From: an uncultured Oscillibacter sp.
GTDB lineage: Bacteria > Bacillota > Clostridia > Oscillospirales > Oscillospiraceae
Assembly (NCBI GenBank): GCA_910583695.1
Contig: CAJTZL010000007.1
Span: forward strand, 1-64,000
Direction: 5' to 3'
DNA length: 64,000 bases
Part shown: positions 17,112 to 25,716 of the stretch, piece by piece
Layout of the letters: each line of letters opens with the position of its first letter
How positions within the stretch are numbered: the first letter of the stretch is position 1
Position numbers and translations under genes: made by a program
Notes under the pieces: generated by a model
Databases searched by the model: none
Seen by the model: only the letters and a program-made list of their open reading frames with translations
What the model was told of the DNA's origin: nothing

Positions 17112-17324
17112 GAACAGGACGAGATTGGAGCGTTAGAATTTTTCCTGACATGGTATGATGATATCGCTGGAAAGGTTCTGTTTGTGGGGGACCGGGGATA
17201 TTTCAGTTATGTACTGTTTGCGTCGCTTCTTGAACGGAAAAATACCAATTTCCGGGCCAAAGCGCATTTCCTCAAAGACAACTTCAAACGCCCCTGTATC
17301 AGCGCACCCCACCACCCTTTTTAG
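17112..17324 (+). pseudogene. DDE transposase (IS4-like) fragment
   Basis: The segment GKVLFVGDRGYFSYVLFASLLE contains the DRGY motif around the second catalytic aspartate of IS4-superfamily transposases. Both flanks are missing and the frame ends after 30 more residues. It is another piece of element debris, and the family assignment is approximate. Confidence 0.55.
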
Positions 17325-18050
17325 AGGGGTACTTTTTTCTGGGCGTAACTTAACAGCATTGCTACTGCAATTATTTTCCAAAAGCTGCAAAATCCACAAC
17401 ACATTCGTTTTCACATCAATTTAAGTTTCAAGTGCTTTATGGAAAAACTGTCCTGCCTGTTCATCATAATATCATCCTAGTTTGCTCAAGAATGAACTCA
17501 ATAAGCCTATCCGTGAGTTCTCTGATGCTCTATCCCATCCGTTTGTCATAAGTGATATGCAGATTCCGTATTTGAGCAATCTTTCAAAACCGCCTGTTGA
17601 GAAAGGACCCGCCTTGGCTGGCATCCTATACTTCCATTTGCAGACTGGACAGGCGGACCATCTCATGGAGGACCGCAGCCGCCACACTTTCGATGGGCCG
17701 GTACAGTGCCCGCTCCGATGTTCAATTCATGCCGTCTTACACCGCCCACCTGCTGCCATGCCGTGGTTGCGGTGACATGTCCACAGGCCTCAGGGATACT
17801 TTGAATCGTACGAACAGATTCTTCAATAATCCCGTCAAAACAATGCTCATTCAGTTCAATACTTTGAAAATTTTTTCGCGATGCCAAGTCGTCTTGCCGG
17901 ACTTGATCGTCTAAGTGCCTTGACGTCGCTGTTTAAGATACGAGGCGGGTCCAAATTGGACCCGCCTCCGCCGCGCAATTTACTGCAACTAGGCACTGAT
18001 CAAATAATCAAACATTATAAAAAGCCGCTATGGTACCGAAAAACGAAACC
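17325..18050. other. Debris with no intact gene
   Basis: Minus-strand frames at about 17,472-17,887 show two adjacent Cys-containing pieces (SIPEACGHVTATTAW, then ACPVCKWKYRMPAKAG) that could be a decayed zinc-finger transposase, with in-frame stops and a frame change; I cannot name the family. A perfect inverted repeat, GAGGCGGGTCCAA / TTGGACCCGCCTC, lies at 17,942-17,968 downstream of the next minus-strand gene and may terminate it, although no T-run follows. Confidence 0.45.
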
Positions 18051-18296
18051 CTATCTTTTCGCAAATAAACCTGCAGGGTCGCATGTTTCCAGAATGGCAT
18101 CAATCTCGGCATTATCGCTGGTCAGCCGCCATCGCTGTCCCAGTTTTGTCTCCCAAATGATTTGCACCGGGGTCCAGACCAATTCTCCGCTGCCGGGGTC
18201 GGGAATCAGCACTTCCATCTTGTCCCCGTCTTTCATCTGCATCCCTCTGAACACAACCGCTTCATGCTCGATATCATATTTGAGCTGACAGATCAC
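18051..18296 (-). CDS. Small conserved-looking hypothetical protein
   Basis: 81 residues from the GTG at 18296, which has AAGGAAGG upstream; a longer in-frame reading from 18344 has no site. It contains VVFRGMQMKDGDKMEVLIPD and VWTPVQIIWETKLGQRWRLTS, a compact all-beta pattern similar to small DUF5348-type proteins often carried by conjugative elements. That comparison is by eye. It sits at the edge of the element debris and may be accessory cargo. No catalytic motif is visible. Confidence 0.6.
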   Translation of the reverse strand: MICQLKYDIEHEAVVFRGMQMKDGDKMEVLIPDPGSGELVWTPVQIIWETKLGQRWRLTSDNAEIDAILETCDPAGLFAKR

Positions 18297-18340
18297 AAAA
18301 CCAACCTTCCTTTCTTTTGCCCTCCTGCGCAACCCTGATC

Positions 18341-18880
18341 TCACTTCACAATATTTTGAATGGCCTTGCTGGTAAGATTTCCTGCCTCTTCCTGCAATTC
18401 AAACAGGATTGCCTCGTAAGTAGTCAGCAGAACCCCCTCCTGCCCGGCACGCTCCAGCGCCATTTCAAAGTCGCCGCGCTTACGGCTGGAAACGCAGTCC
18501 GCAACCAGATAGGGCTGATAGCCGTTTGCCTTCAGATCCAGCGCTGTCTGAAGTACACAAACATGACTCTCAATACCGCACACCACCACATAGGGCTTTT
18601 CCTCAGGGGGCGGCAAGACTTCTCTCAGCTTGGGATAGGCGCTGTAGGTCAGTTTTTCCATATAGTCTTCTGTTCCGGCCGCCTGACAGATTTCCGGAAC
18701 GGTTGCCCCTAGTCCTTTCGTATATTGCTGGGTCAAATATATGGGAATTTCAAGTGTTTTCAGGCCGCTCAGCAGCTTTGTGGAATTTTGGATCAATTGC
18801 TCGCCTTCAAAAACAGCGGGAAGTATCTTTTCCTGATAGTCGATACAAACAGCGGTCGTCTTTTCCCGTTCAATTCTCAT
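18341..18880 (-). CDS. Isochorismatase-family hydrolase (nicotinamidase-like)
   Basis: 179 residues with the cysteine-hydrolase triad. The aspartate is in VCIDYQEKILPAV, the lysine in EKLTYSAYPK and the nucleophile in VVCGIESHVCVLQTALDL. The start follows AAGGGGG. Family members hydrolyse nicotinamide, isochorismate, N-carbamoyl compounds or related amides; this short form belongs to the generic group. It is on the same strand as the FabZ-like and alcohol dehydrogenase genes but separated by 178 bases, so a separate promoter is likely. Confidence 0.87.
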   Translation of the reverse strand: MRIEREKTTAVCIDYQEKILPAVFEGEQLIQNSTKLLSGLKTLEIPIYLTQQYTKGLGATVPEICQAAGTEDYMEKLTYSAYPKLREVLPPPEEKPYVVVCGIESHVCVLQTALDLKANGYQPYLVADCVSSRKRGDFEMALERAGQEGVLLTTYEAILFELQEEAGNLTSKAIQNIVK

Positions 18881-19058
18881 GGTATGTCCCCCTTATCATA
18901 CATTTCAAGCTGGAAGCTGTACCAACCGGCGGCAGTGTCTGGATTGGTACGGCTTCTTAACAGGTTTTCGCACCGACGAGTTTAAAGAGATGCCTTGATA
19001 CTATGCCCGTCGGACGTTCCCGCCGGAAAGCCGCTGCAAAGAGGCTATGTTCATTATA

Positions 19059-19496
19059 TCAGCGCATCGCCAGCGTCACATCTCCGGAAGCGGCCAGCTC
19101 ACCCTCCACATAGACATTGGCGGAACATGTGGCAATGGCTTTTTCCTGACGCTCGGAAGCCATAACGGCTTGAATCTCCAAGGTGTCTCCGGGAAGAATC
19201 TTCCGGCGGAACCGCACCTTGTCAATCCCCAGAAACAGGGGAATTTTTCCGGCGTAGCGGGGCAGGGACAACAGCAGAATATCCGCCGTCTGGGCCATGC
19301 ACTCCACGGAGTACACACCGGGGAGCACCGGCTCGCCGGGAAAATGACCTTTGAAAATCTCCCGGTCAGGGTCCACGTAAAACTTGGCAGTGATCCGTTC
19401 GCCGGGCACCAGGTCCTCTACGGTGTCCACCAGCAGCATGGGGGCCCGGTGGGGAATTGTGGCCATCACAGCCTCATGGTCCAATTTCATATTCAC
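19059..19496 (-). CDS. fabZ: FabZ-like 3-hydroxyacyl (ACP/CoA) dehydratase
   Basis: 145 residues with the hot-dog fold and FabZ motifs: IPHRAPMLLVDTVEDLVPGE with the catalytic region, and IFKGHFPGEPVLPGVYSVECMAQTADIL containing the His and the helix Glu. It dehydrates 3-hydroxyacyl thioesters. It stands apart from other fatty-acid synthesis genes, downstream of a zinc alcohol dehydrogenase on the same strand (39-base gap) and under an apparent sigma-54 promoter. A catabolic or dedicated role next to the 2-hydroxyacyl-CoA dehydratase genes is therefore possible. Confidence 0.85.
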   Translation of the reverse strand: MNMKLDHEAVMATIPHRAPMLLVDTVEDLVPGERITAKFYVDPDREIFKGHFPGEPVLPGVYSVECMAQTADILLLSLPRYAGKIPLFLGIDKVRFRRKILPGDTLEIQAVMASERQEKAIATCSANVYVEGELAASGDVTLAMR

Positions 19497-19535
19497 AGCA
19501 CCTCTTTTAAGTTATAAATTAAATATAAATTCACA

Positions 19536-20567
19536 TTACTCCTGGGTCCGGCAGTCCACCAGGACCTTCACGACCTCGCCGGTGGGAGAGCCGCACAGCT
19601 CCATGCCCTCCTGAACCTTCCCCAGGGGCAGGACTTTGGTAATCAGCGCGTCAAAATCAATGGGGGTCTGGGCCATCATGGCGATGGCAGCGGCGAAGTC
19701 CTTTTCATTGTAATTCCGGGTCATTGTCAGATCGACCTCCCGCATAAACAGCTTTTGCAGCTGAATCTGCATGGGATGGGGATAGGCCGCTACCAGCACA
19801 ATGCGGGAGTGCGGGTGAATCAGGTCCACCGCCGTGTCCAGGCCGGACTGCGTACCGGAGACCTCAAACACCGCGTCGGCTCCCACGCCTCCGGTGGATT
19901 CCAGGACATAGTCTTTCAGTTTCGTCTCTCTGGGATCTACCACGGTGAAACCCAGATCCCGGGCCCTTTGCACGCGGATGTCGTTCAGCTCCGACAGCAC
20001 CACCCGCAATCCCAGATACCGGGCCGTCAGAGCCGTCATCAAGCCGATGGGGCCGCCGCCGATGACCACGGCGTAATCCCCCGCCTTAGACCGGGAGCGA
20101 TCCAGCGCGTGGAAACAGACGGCCATGGGCTCTACCAGCGCGCCGTGGGCCAGACTGATGCTCTCCGGCAGGCGGTGAAGCGTCCGCTCATGAACCGTCC
20201 AGCGATTGCACATGGCGCCGGCAGAGTCCAAGCCCATAAAGTTCAGATGGGCGCAGCAGTTGTGGTTCCCGCTGTCACAGGCCGCACAGCTGCCGCAATA
20301 GTCCAGAGGGCACACCGCCACCCGGTCTCCCGCCTTCCAGGCGGTGACTTCCGCGCCCACAGCGGCCACAACACCGGAGCACTCGTGGCCGATGGGCCGG
20401 GGCAGCGTGGCAAAACGGTAGTCATAGTCCCCATGGAACACATGGAGGTCCGAGCCGCAGATGCCGCAGTAGGCCACGTCCACCTGAACCTCATGGGCCC
20501 CGGGAGCCTTTGGCTCGTAGTCGTGCAGCCCAAAGGAGCGATTCCCTTCATACATGCTGGCTTTCAT
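19536..20567 (-). CDS. Zinc-dependent alcohol/polyol dehydrogenase (MDR family)
   Basis: 343 residues from the ATG at 20567 (AAGGAAGGA upstream). Catalytic zinc site AYCGICGSDLHVFHGD and GHECSGVV; structural zinc lobe CGSCAACDSGNHNCC; cofactor motif VVIGGGPIGLMTALTA near 165. It oxidises a secondary alcohol or polyol, or reduces a ketone. It heads a two-gene unit with the FabZ-like gene, and a canonical sigma-54 element lies about 45 bases upstream, so it is likely co-induced with the divergent dehydratase operon. The substrate may be the hydroxy/keto pair metabolised by that operon. Confidence 0.86.
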   Translation of the reverse strand: MKASMYEGNRSFGLHDYEPKAPGAHEVQVDVAYCGICGSDLHVFHGDYDYRFATLPRPIGHECSGVVAAVGAEVTAWKAGDRVAVCPLDYCGSCAACDSGNHNCCAHLNFMGLDSAGAMCNRWTVHERTLHRLPESISLAHGALVEPMAVCFHALDRSRSKAGDYAVVIGGGPIGLMTALTARYLGLRVVLSELNDIRVQRARDLGFTVVDPRETKLKDYVLESTGGVGADAVFEVSGTQSGLDTAVDLIHPHSRIVLVAAYPHPMQIQLQKLFMREVDLTMTRNYNEKDFAAAIAMMAQTPIDFDALITKVLPLGKVQEGMELCGSPTGEVVKVLVDCRTQE

Positions 20568-20610
20568 TAAAGAGTCCTTCCTTCCTGTCGATATTTCTAA
20601 CAAAGAAAAA

Positions 20611-20627
20611 AGCAAATTTCATGCCAA
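20611..20627 (-). promoter_or_regulatory. Sigma-54 (-24/-12) promoter for alcohol dehydrogenase-fabZ
   Basis: Minus-strand TTGGCATGAAATTTGCT matches the sigma-54 consensus TTGGCACG-N4-TTGCW, with GG and GC exactly 12 bases apart. It lies 44 bases upstream of the ATG at 20567. Confidence 0.75.
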
Positions 20628-20831
20628 TTCTGGCTTACGCACTCGTTCTTTCACATTTCTTTCTATAGGCCGCTCATATATTGCTTGATTCTGCCCCGAC
20701 AATCCCACCCTTTCCCTCTACGTCCTGCTCTTTGACCGGATAAGCTCTTTATAAGAAGGCGTTCTTTCGGAAAGAGAGCCTGTTTGAAGCAGCGCCCTTT
20801 GGCAAGACCGGCACAAAGCCGATGCTCTTAT

Positions 20832-20851
20832 ACATCGTTCGATGCGTATCA
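20832..20851. promoter_or_regulatory. Candidate enhancer (UAS) for the sigma-54 activator
   Basis: The inverted repeat CATCG-TT-CGATG, extended with ATAC and GTAT flanks, lies about 90 bases upstream of the plus-strand -24 element and about 205 bases from the minus-strand one. This is a suitable position for one site serving both promoters. A second palindrome, TCTTTC-G-GAAAGA, is at 20,763-20,775. The rest of 20,628-21,000 shows no convincing gene. Confidence 0.4.
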
Positions 20852-20936
20852 ACATCGCCCCTCAGAAAACCAGCCGCTTCTTTGTCGGTTTTGCATATAA
20901 AGCTAAAAAATTCCTTGAACAGATTCGGGCGAAACT

Positions 20937-20953
20937 TTGGCACGAAAATTGCA
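20937..20953 (+). promoter_or_regulatory. Sigma-54 (-24/-12) promoter for the 2-hydroxyacyl-CoA dehydratase operon
   Basis: TTGGCACGAAAATTGCA is an essentially perfect sigma-54 element with GG (20,939-20,940) and GC (20,951-20,952) 12 bases apart. Transcription would start near 20,964, about 60 bases before the first gene. Confidence 0.85.
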
Positions 20954-21022
20954 GTAAGTTCTTGACAGACGCATACCGGGGACTGCGGTTCCCGGCCCTC
21001 AATCAAATCTGGAGGTAAGGAA

Positions 21023-22261
21023 GTGCCAACTATGGAAAACACGTTGACGTCCAAGCAGCTTTTGGCAAAGCTGCAGGCGGAGCACTACGCCGGCGCCATG
21101 CAGGCGAAGAAGGAGGGCAAGCTGGTGGCCTGGGCCACCTCCATCTGTCCGCAGGAGCTGCTGGAAACTCTGGACATTGATGTAGTGTATCCGGAGAATC
21201 ATGCGGCCGCCATCGGAGCCCGGAAGGACGCGCCCCAGTTCATCGCAAACGCCGAGGCCAAAGGCTATTCCACCGACATCTGCTCCTACGCGCGGATCAA
21301 TATTGGCTACGCGGACATCCAGTTCTCCGAAGCGGAGAATATCCCCATGCCCGACCTGATCTTCTGCTGCAGCAACATCTGCAACACCGTTATCAAATGG
21401 TACGAGAATTTGGCGAAGACCCTGCAGATTCCCCTGGTAATGTTTGACATGCCCTTCAATCATACCTTCGACGTTCCCGAGCACAGCATACGCTACATGC
21501 GCGGCCAGATCGAGCACGCCATTGAGCAGCTGGTGGAGATTACCGGGAAGAAATTCGACTACGACCGGTTCGGCGAGGTCATGCGGGTCTCCTCCGAAAG
21601 CGCCCTCTGGTGGCGCCGGGCTACGGACCTGGGTCGAAACCACCCTTCTCCCCTCAACGGCTTCGACATGTTCAACTACATGGCCATGATTGTCTGCGCC
21701 CGGGGCAAGAAGTCCACCCGGGACCTCTTCAAGCTCTGGCACGACGAGATGGCCGAAAAGGTGAAGATCGGCAAAGGCCCCTGGAAAGAGGGCGAGGAGA
21801 AATACCGCATCATGTGGGACGGCATCGCCTGCTGGCCTCACCTCAGCGTCACCTACAAAACCCTGAAAAAATACGGCATCAACATGGTGACCAGCACCTA
21901 TCCCGAATCCTGGACCATTGTCTATGAGCAGAACGACCTGGACGGCATGGCCCGGGCCTACAGCGCCAACTACGCCAACCGGAATCTGGACTACGGCACC
22001 GGAAACGTCATCAAGCTGGTGCGGGACTTCGACCTGGACGGCATCGTTTATCATTCCAACCGCAGCTGCAAGCTGATGGATTTCCGGCAGTATGAGGTCC
22101 AGCGGCGCATCGAGGAGGCCACCGGCGTGCCCTCCGTGGTGTTCGACGGCGACCAGACCGACCCGCGCATCTTCTCCCAGGCCCAGTATGAGACCCGCAT
22201 TCAGGCCCTGGTGGAGATGATGGAAGAGAACAAGATCAAAAAGCAGAGAGGTGACTTGTAA
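21023..22261 (+). CDS. (R)-2-hydroxyacyl-CoA dehydratase, alpha-type subunit
   Basis: 412 residues of the HgdA/HadB/FldB family. With the beta subunit it removes water from (R)-2-hydroxyacyl-CoA by a ketyl-radical mechanism, using [4Fe-4S] clusters. Cysteines at family positions appear in WATSICPQELLETL, DICSYARINIGY and IFCCSNICNTVIKWYE. The GTG at 21023 has GGAGG seven bases upstream; the ATG at 21032 is an alternative. Its stop overlaps the ATG of the beta gene. The substrate cannot be fixed; family members act on 2-hydroxyglutarate, lactate, 2-hydroxyisocaproate and aryl-lactates. Confidence 0.9.
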   Translation: MPTMENTLTSKQLLAKLQAEHYAGAMQAKKEGKLVAWATSICPQELLETLDIDVVYPENHAAAIGARKDAPQFIANAEAKGYSTDICSYARINIGYADIQFSEAENIPMPDLIFCCSNICNTVIKWYENLAKTLQIPLVMFDMPFNHTFDVPEHSIRYMRGQIEHAIEQLVEITGKKFDYDRFGEVMRVSSESALWWRRATDLGRNHPSPLNGFDMFNYMAMIVCARGKKSTRDLFKLWHDEMAEKVKIGKGPWKEGEEKYRIMWDGIACWPHLSVTYKTLKKYGINMVTSTYPESWTIVYEQNDLDGMARAYSANYANRNLDYGTGNVIKLVRDFDLDGIVYHSNRSCKLMDFRQYEVQRRIEEATGVPSVVFDGDQTDPRIFSQAQYETRIQALVEMMEENKIKKQRGDL

Positions 22262-23388
22262 TGAACAACGCGCAGACAATCATTGACGCCCTTTGCGAAC
22301 AGGCCCTGCACCCGGCCCGCACCGTGGCCCAAAGCTGCCGCGAAGCCGGAAAGGACGCGGTGGGGTGCTTCCCCATCTACACGCCGGAGGAGCTGGCCTA
22401 CGCCGCCGGGTTCCTGCCTGTCGGCATGTGGGGCGGCAGCACGGAGATCAAGCTGGCCGACCGCTATCTGCAAGGTTTTTGCTGCTCCATCATGCGGTCC
22501 AATATTGAGTACGGCATGCGGGGGACTTACAATCGCCTGAGAGCTGTGCTTCTCCCCACCCTGTGCGATACCCTGAAGTGCATCTGTGAGAACTGGAAGG
22601 TGGCGGTGCCCCAGCTGCCGGTCATTCCGGTGGTGTACCCTCAGAACCGCAGCCTCCCTGCCGGAGAGCAGTACCTCAAAGACGAGTTCTCCCGCGTACG
22701 CCGGGAGCTGGAGAAGATTGCCGGCCATCCCATCACCGACAAGGCTCTGGAGGACTCCTTCGCCCTCTATGAGGACTGGCGGAGCGCCATGCGGGAATTT
22801 TGTGAGGCTGCCTCTGCCCATCCCAAGACGATCAATGCAAAAGTGCGGCATTTGGTGATCAAGGCCGGATGGTTCCTGGATAAGGCCGTCCACTTGGAAA
22901 AAATCCGCTCCTTGACGGCGGCCCTCAAGGAGCTGCCTGAGGAAGCCTGCGCTGTCCGCGTGGTGGCCACCGGACTCATGGCGGAGCCTGTGGGTGTGCT
23001 GGATTTGATGGTGGAAAACGACATGGCCATCGTTGCCGACGACCTGGCCCAAGAGAGCCGCCAGTTCCGCACTCCCGCCCGGCCGGAGGGCGACGCCCTC
23101 TCCCGCATGGCCTGGAGGGTCATGGACCAGAAGGGCTGTCCCTTCCTTTACGAGGTGGAGAAAACCCGCGGTCAGATGCTCATTGATCAGGTCCGGCGGT
23201 ACAGGGCTGACGCTGTGGTGACTATGCTGATGAAGTTCTGTGATCCTGACGAGTTTGATTATCCCATCTACAAGGCGGAGCTGGAGGAGGCCTGTATTCC
23301 CCATCTCTACCTGGAGGTCGAGCAGCAGATGGACAGCTTCGGCCAGGCAGGCACCCGCATCCAGAGCTTCGCGGAAATGATTGGGTGA
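22261..23388 (+). CDS. (R)-2-hydroxyacyl-CoA dehydratase, beta-type subunit
   Basis: 375 residues, HgdB/HadC/FldC family. Conserved elements are DAVGCFPIYTPEELAYAAGFLPVGMWGG, FCCSIMRSNIEYGMRG and LLPTLCDTLKCICENWK, with cysteines for an iron-sulfur cluster. It starts at the overlapping TAATG of the alpha gene, so the subunits are translationally coupled. The activator gene begins five bases after its stop. Confidence 0.9.
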   Translation: MNNAQTIIDALCEQALHPARTVAQSCREAGKDAVGCFPIYTPEELAYAAGFLPVGMWGGSTEIKLADRYLQGFCCSIMRSNIEYGMRGTYNRLRAVLLPTLCDTLKCICENWKVAVPQLPVIPVVYPQNRSLPAGEQYLKDEFSRVRRELEKIAGHPITDKALEDSFALYEDWRSAMREFCEAASAHPKTINAKVRHLVIKAGWFLDKAVHLEKIRSLTAALKELPEEACAVRVVATGLMAEPVGVLDLMVENDMAIVADDLAQESRQFRTPARPEGDALSRMAWRVMDQKGCPFLYEVEKTRGQMLIDQVRRYRADAVVTMLMKFCDPDEFDYPIYKAELEEACIPHLYLEVEQQMDSFGQAGTRIQSFAEMIG

Positions 23389-23392
23389 GCGG

Positions 23393-24205
23393 ATGTATCT
23401 GGGAATTGATATCGGCTCCTCCTCCTCCAAGGCCGCGCTGCTGAACGAGGAGGGGACAATCGCAGGAACCCGGGTAGTGAACCTGGGCACCGGCACGCAG
23501 GGCATCCGGACCGTCCTGGAGGAGCTTTATGAACAGGCGGGCATTTCTCCCGGCCAGGTGCTTTACACGGTAGTCACCGGGTATGGCCGCCTGCTCTACA
23601 CCGAGGCGGACAAACAGATTACCGAAATCACGTGCCACGCCAAGGGCATCCACTACCTGATGCCCGACGTCCGCACGGTGGTGGACATCGGCGGCCAGGA
23701 CTCCAAGGTCATTCGGATAGACGGCGGCGGAAACGTTCAGAACTTCGTGATGAATGAAAAGTGCGCCGCCGGCACGGGCCGTTTTCTGGAGGTTATGGCC
23801 CGGGTGCTTGGCTGCTCCATCGGGGATTTGAGCGGCTTGGCAGCCCAGGCCGCCCAGGACGTGGCGATTAGCAGCGTCTGCACCGTCTTCGCCGAAAGTG
23901 AGGTCATTTCCCAGCTCTCTCAGGGCCGGCATCCCAACGACGTGGCCCGGGGGGCCCTGCGGGCCGTGGCCAAGCGCGTAGTGGGCCTGTGCGGCCGGGT
24001 TGGAGTAGAGGACGGCGTCGCCATGAGCGGCGGCGTGGCCTTGAATCAGACTATGGTGGAGGTGCTCTCTCAGGAGCTGGGCCGTCCGGTGGCCCCTGCC
24101 CCGGACTCCCAGGCTGTCGGCGCCATCGGCGCCGCCCTGCTGGCCAGGGAGCAGTACCGAAAAACCCGCGGAATGAGTTCTCCCGCCAATACGACGGCAG
24201 ATTAA
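23393..24205 (+). CDS. 2-hydroxyacyl-CoA dehydratase activator ATPase (archerase)
   Basis: 270 residues of the HgdC/HadI/FldI family, a homodimer bridged by one [4Fe-4S] cluster that injects a low-potential electron into the dehydratase with ATP hydrolysis. The ASKHA fold starts GIDIGSSSSKAALL; cluster cysteines are in NEKCAAGTGRFLEVMA and SVCTVFAESEVISQLSQG. The ATG at 23393 is chosen over an upstream TTG because it directly gives the family N-terminus MYLGIDIG. An electron donor (ferredoxin or flavodoxin) is not in this operon. Confidence 0.92.
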   Translation: MYLGIDIGSSSSKAALLNEEGTIAGTRVVNLGTGTQGIRTVLEELYEQAGISPGQVLYTVVTGYGRLLYTEADKQITEITCHAKGIHYLMPDVRTVVDIGGQDSKVIRIDGGGNVQNFVMNEKCAAGTGRFLEVMARVLGCSIGDLSGLAAQAAQDVAISSVCTVFAESEVISQLSQGRHPNDVARGALRAVAKRVVGLCGRVGVEDGVAMSGGVALNQTMVEVLSQELGRPVAPAPDSQAVGAIGAALLAREQYRKTRGMSSPANTTAD

Positions 24206-24227
24206 AAAAATGAGAGGAACGGATAAT

Positions 24228-25535
24228 ATGGATTGGAAAGAGCACTACAAGTCCAGGCTGGTCTCCGCGGAGGAGGCAGTCTCCCACATCAAGTCCGGCG
24301 ACTGGGTCTACCCCTCCCACGCGGCCTCTGAGCCGGAGTATCTCTTTGACGCCCTGCTCAAGCGCAGCGGAGAGCTGAAGGACGTCCGCATCTGGCAGGG
24401 ATTGAACATCGGCGCCGCCAAGTACGCCCAGCCGGAGTACGCCGAGAGCTTCAAGGTCAGCTCTGTCTTCTTGGGAGCCAAGAACCGGGAGTGCATTCAG
24501 AGCGGCCGGGGTGAGTTCACCCCCATGGCCTTTTCCCTCCAGCCCCGCGCCGTGCGCACCGGCGCAGTACCCTGCGACGTGTACCTGGGCCAGGTGACGC
24601 CCCCCGACGACAAGGGCTACTGCAGCTTCGGCCTGTCCGTGGACTTCGCCCGTTCCTGCGTGGAGGCCGCCAAGCTGAAAATCGTTCAGGTCAACCGGAA
24701 TATGCCCCGGACCTGCGGCGACACCAAGGTTCACGTCACCGAGCTGGATTACTTCGTGGAGGCGGACACCCCTCTCTACGAGCTGCCCCTTATCGACAGC
24801 AGCGACCCCATCGTGGACAAAATCGGAGCCAACATCGCCTCCCTCATAGACGATGGGGCCACGCTCCAGATGGGCCAGGGCAAAATTCCCAACGCCATCC
24901 TCAAATGCCTGGGCAGCAAGAAGGACCTGGGCATCCACACCGAGGTGTTCTCCGACAATCTGCTGCCCCTGATTGAAAAGGGCATCATAAACGGAGCCCG
25001 GAAAAGCATTAACAAGGGAAAAATCATCTCCACCTTCATCCAGGGAACCCGCGCCCTCTATGACTTCGCCGACGGCAACGAGATGGTCCAGCTCCATCCG
25101 GTGGACTATACCAACCATGTGGGGGTCATCGCGCAAAACGACAACATGGTGGCAATCAACTCCGCCATTGAAGTGGACCTCACCGGTCAGGTGGCCGCAG
25201 ACTCCATGGGCATGACCCTGTTCTCCGGCATTGGCGGTCAGTTGGACTTCATCCGCGGCGCAGCGCTGAGCAAGGGCGGCAAGCCTGTCATTGCCCTCCC
25301 CGCCACGGCCAAAAAAGGAACCATTTCCCGCATCGTCGCCCGGATGCAGCTCGGCACTCCCATCGCCACTCCCCGGAACGACATTTTCTACGTCGTGACG
25401 GAGTACGGCATCGCGGAGCTTTTCGGCAAGTGCCTGCGGGACCGCGCCAAGGCCCTCATCAGCATTGCGGCTCCCCAATTCCGGGAGGACTTGGAACGCG
25501 ACTTCTTTGAGCTCTATAAAAAGTCCGGCATTTGA
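24228..25535 (+). CDS. CoA-transferase, acetyl-CoA hydrolase / 4-hydroxybutyrate CoA-transferase family
   Basis: 435 residues. The two-domain class I-like fold shows the catalytic glutamate region GIHTEVFSDNLLPL near 245, and AINSAIEVDLTGQVAADSMG with GIGGQLDFIRGA. It would move CoA from acetyl-CoA or an acyl-CoA to the imported (hydroxy)acid, making the substrate of the dehydratase. The ATG at 24228 has GAGAGGAAC seven bases upstream. It is the fourth gene of the sigma-54-driven operon. Confidence 0.88.
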   Translation: MDWKEHYKSRLVSAEEAVSHIKSGDWVYPSHAASEPEYLFDALLKRSGELKDVRIWQGLNIGAAKYAQPEYAESFKVSSVFLGAKNRECIQSGRGEFTPMAFSLQPRAVRTGAVPCDVYLGQVTPPDDKGYCSFGLSVDFARSCVEAAKLKIVQVNRNMPRTCGDTKVHVTELDYFVEADTPLYELPLIDSSDPIVDKIGANIASLIDDGATLQMGQGKIPNAILKCLGSKKDLGIHTEVFSDNLLPLIEKGIINGARKSINKGKIISTFIQGTRALYDFADGNEMVQLHPVDYTNHVGVIAQNDNMVAINSAIEVDLTGQVAADSMGMTLFSGIGGQLDFIRGAALSKGGKPVIALPATAKKGTISRIVARMQLGTPIATPRNDIFYVVTEYGIAELFGKCLRDRAKALISIAAPQFREDLERDFFELYKKSGI

Positions 25536-25594
25536 GCCCTCCCGAGTTTCGGGAGACCCCATGTGCCCCCGCTGCTGCCCTCTGTCTCCATCTA

Positions 25595-25603
25595 TGGTAT
25601 GAT
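25595..25603 (+). promoter_or_regulatory. Possible extended -10 promoter before the second TRAP operon
   Basis: TGGTATGAT is an extended -10 element, with no good -35. It would give a second, sigma-A transcript for the TRAP genes independent of the sigma-54 promoter upstream. A TCCCGA-GTT-TCGGGA hairpin lies just before it, after the CoA-transferase stop. Confidence 0.4.
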
Positions 25604-25641
25604 CTCCTCAGGGTCCGCGTTCGGAAAGGAGGACAAGCCCC

Positions 25642-25677
25642 ATGAAGCTCGGAAAAAAGGGGCCGCAGCTGGCATAA
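25642..25677 (+). CDS. Eleven-codon leader-like ORF
   Basis: An ATG with a perfect AAAGGAGG nine bases upstream opens an 11-codon ORF (MKLGKKGPQLA) ending 39 bases before the dctP start. So strong a site before so short an ORF suggests a leader peptide or a decayed gene start. No attenuator hairpin is obvious between it and dctP. Confidence 0.3.
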   Translation: MKLGKKGPQLA

Positions 25678-25716
25678 AGACCCTATCCACAACAAAAATT
25701 TCAGGAGGAACGAGAA

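Noticed and set aside
17472..17887. Minus-strand Cys-containing fragments as a zinc-finger transposase (IS66 or ISL3)
   Set aside because: Similarity is too weak to name a family by eye; left as unassigned debris.
20749..21054. Minus-strand 101-codon frame in the divergent sigma-54 region
   Set aside because: It overlaps the strong plus-strand sigma-54 promoter and the dehydratase start, with no clear ribosome binding site. A vague MYKSIGF acetyltransferase-like piece is not enough to call a gene.
25669..25686. CTGGCATAAAGACC before dctP as a sigma-54 promoter
   Set aside because: The -12 TTGC is absent at the required spacing.
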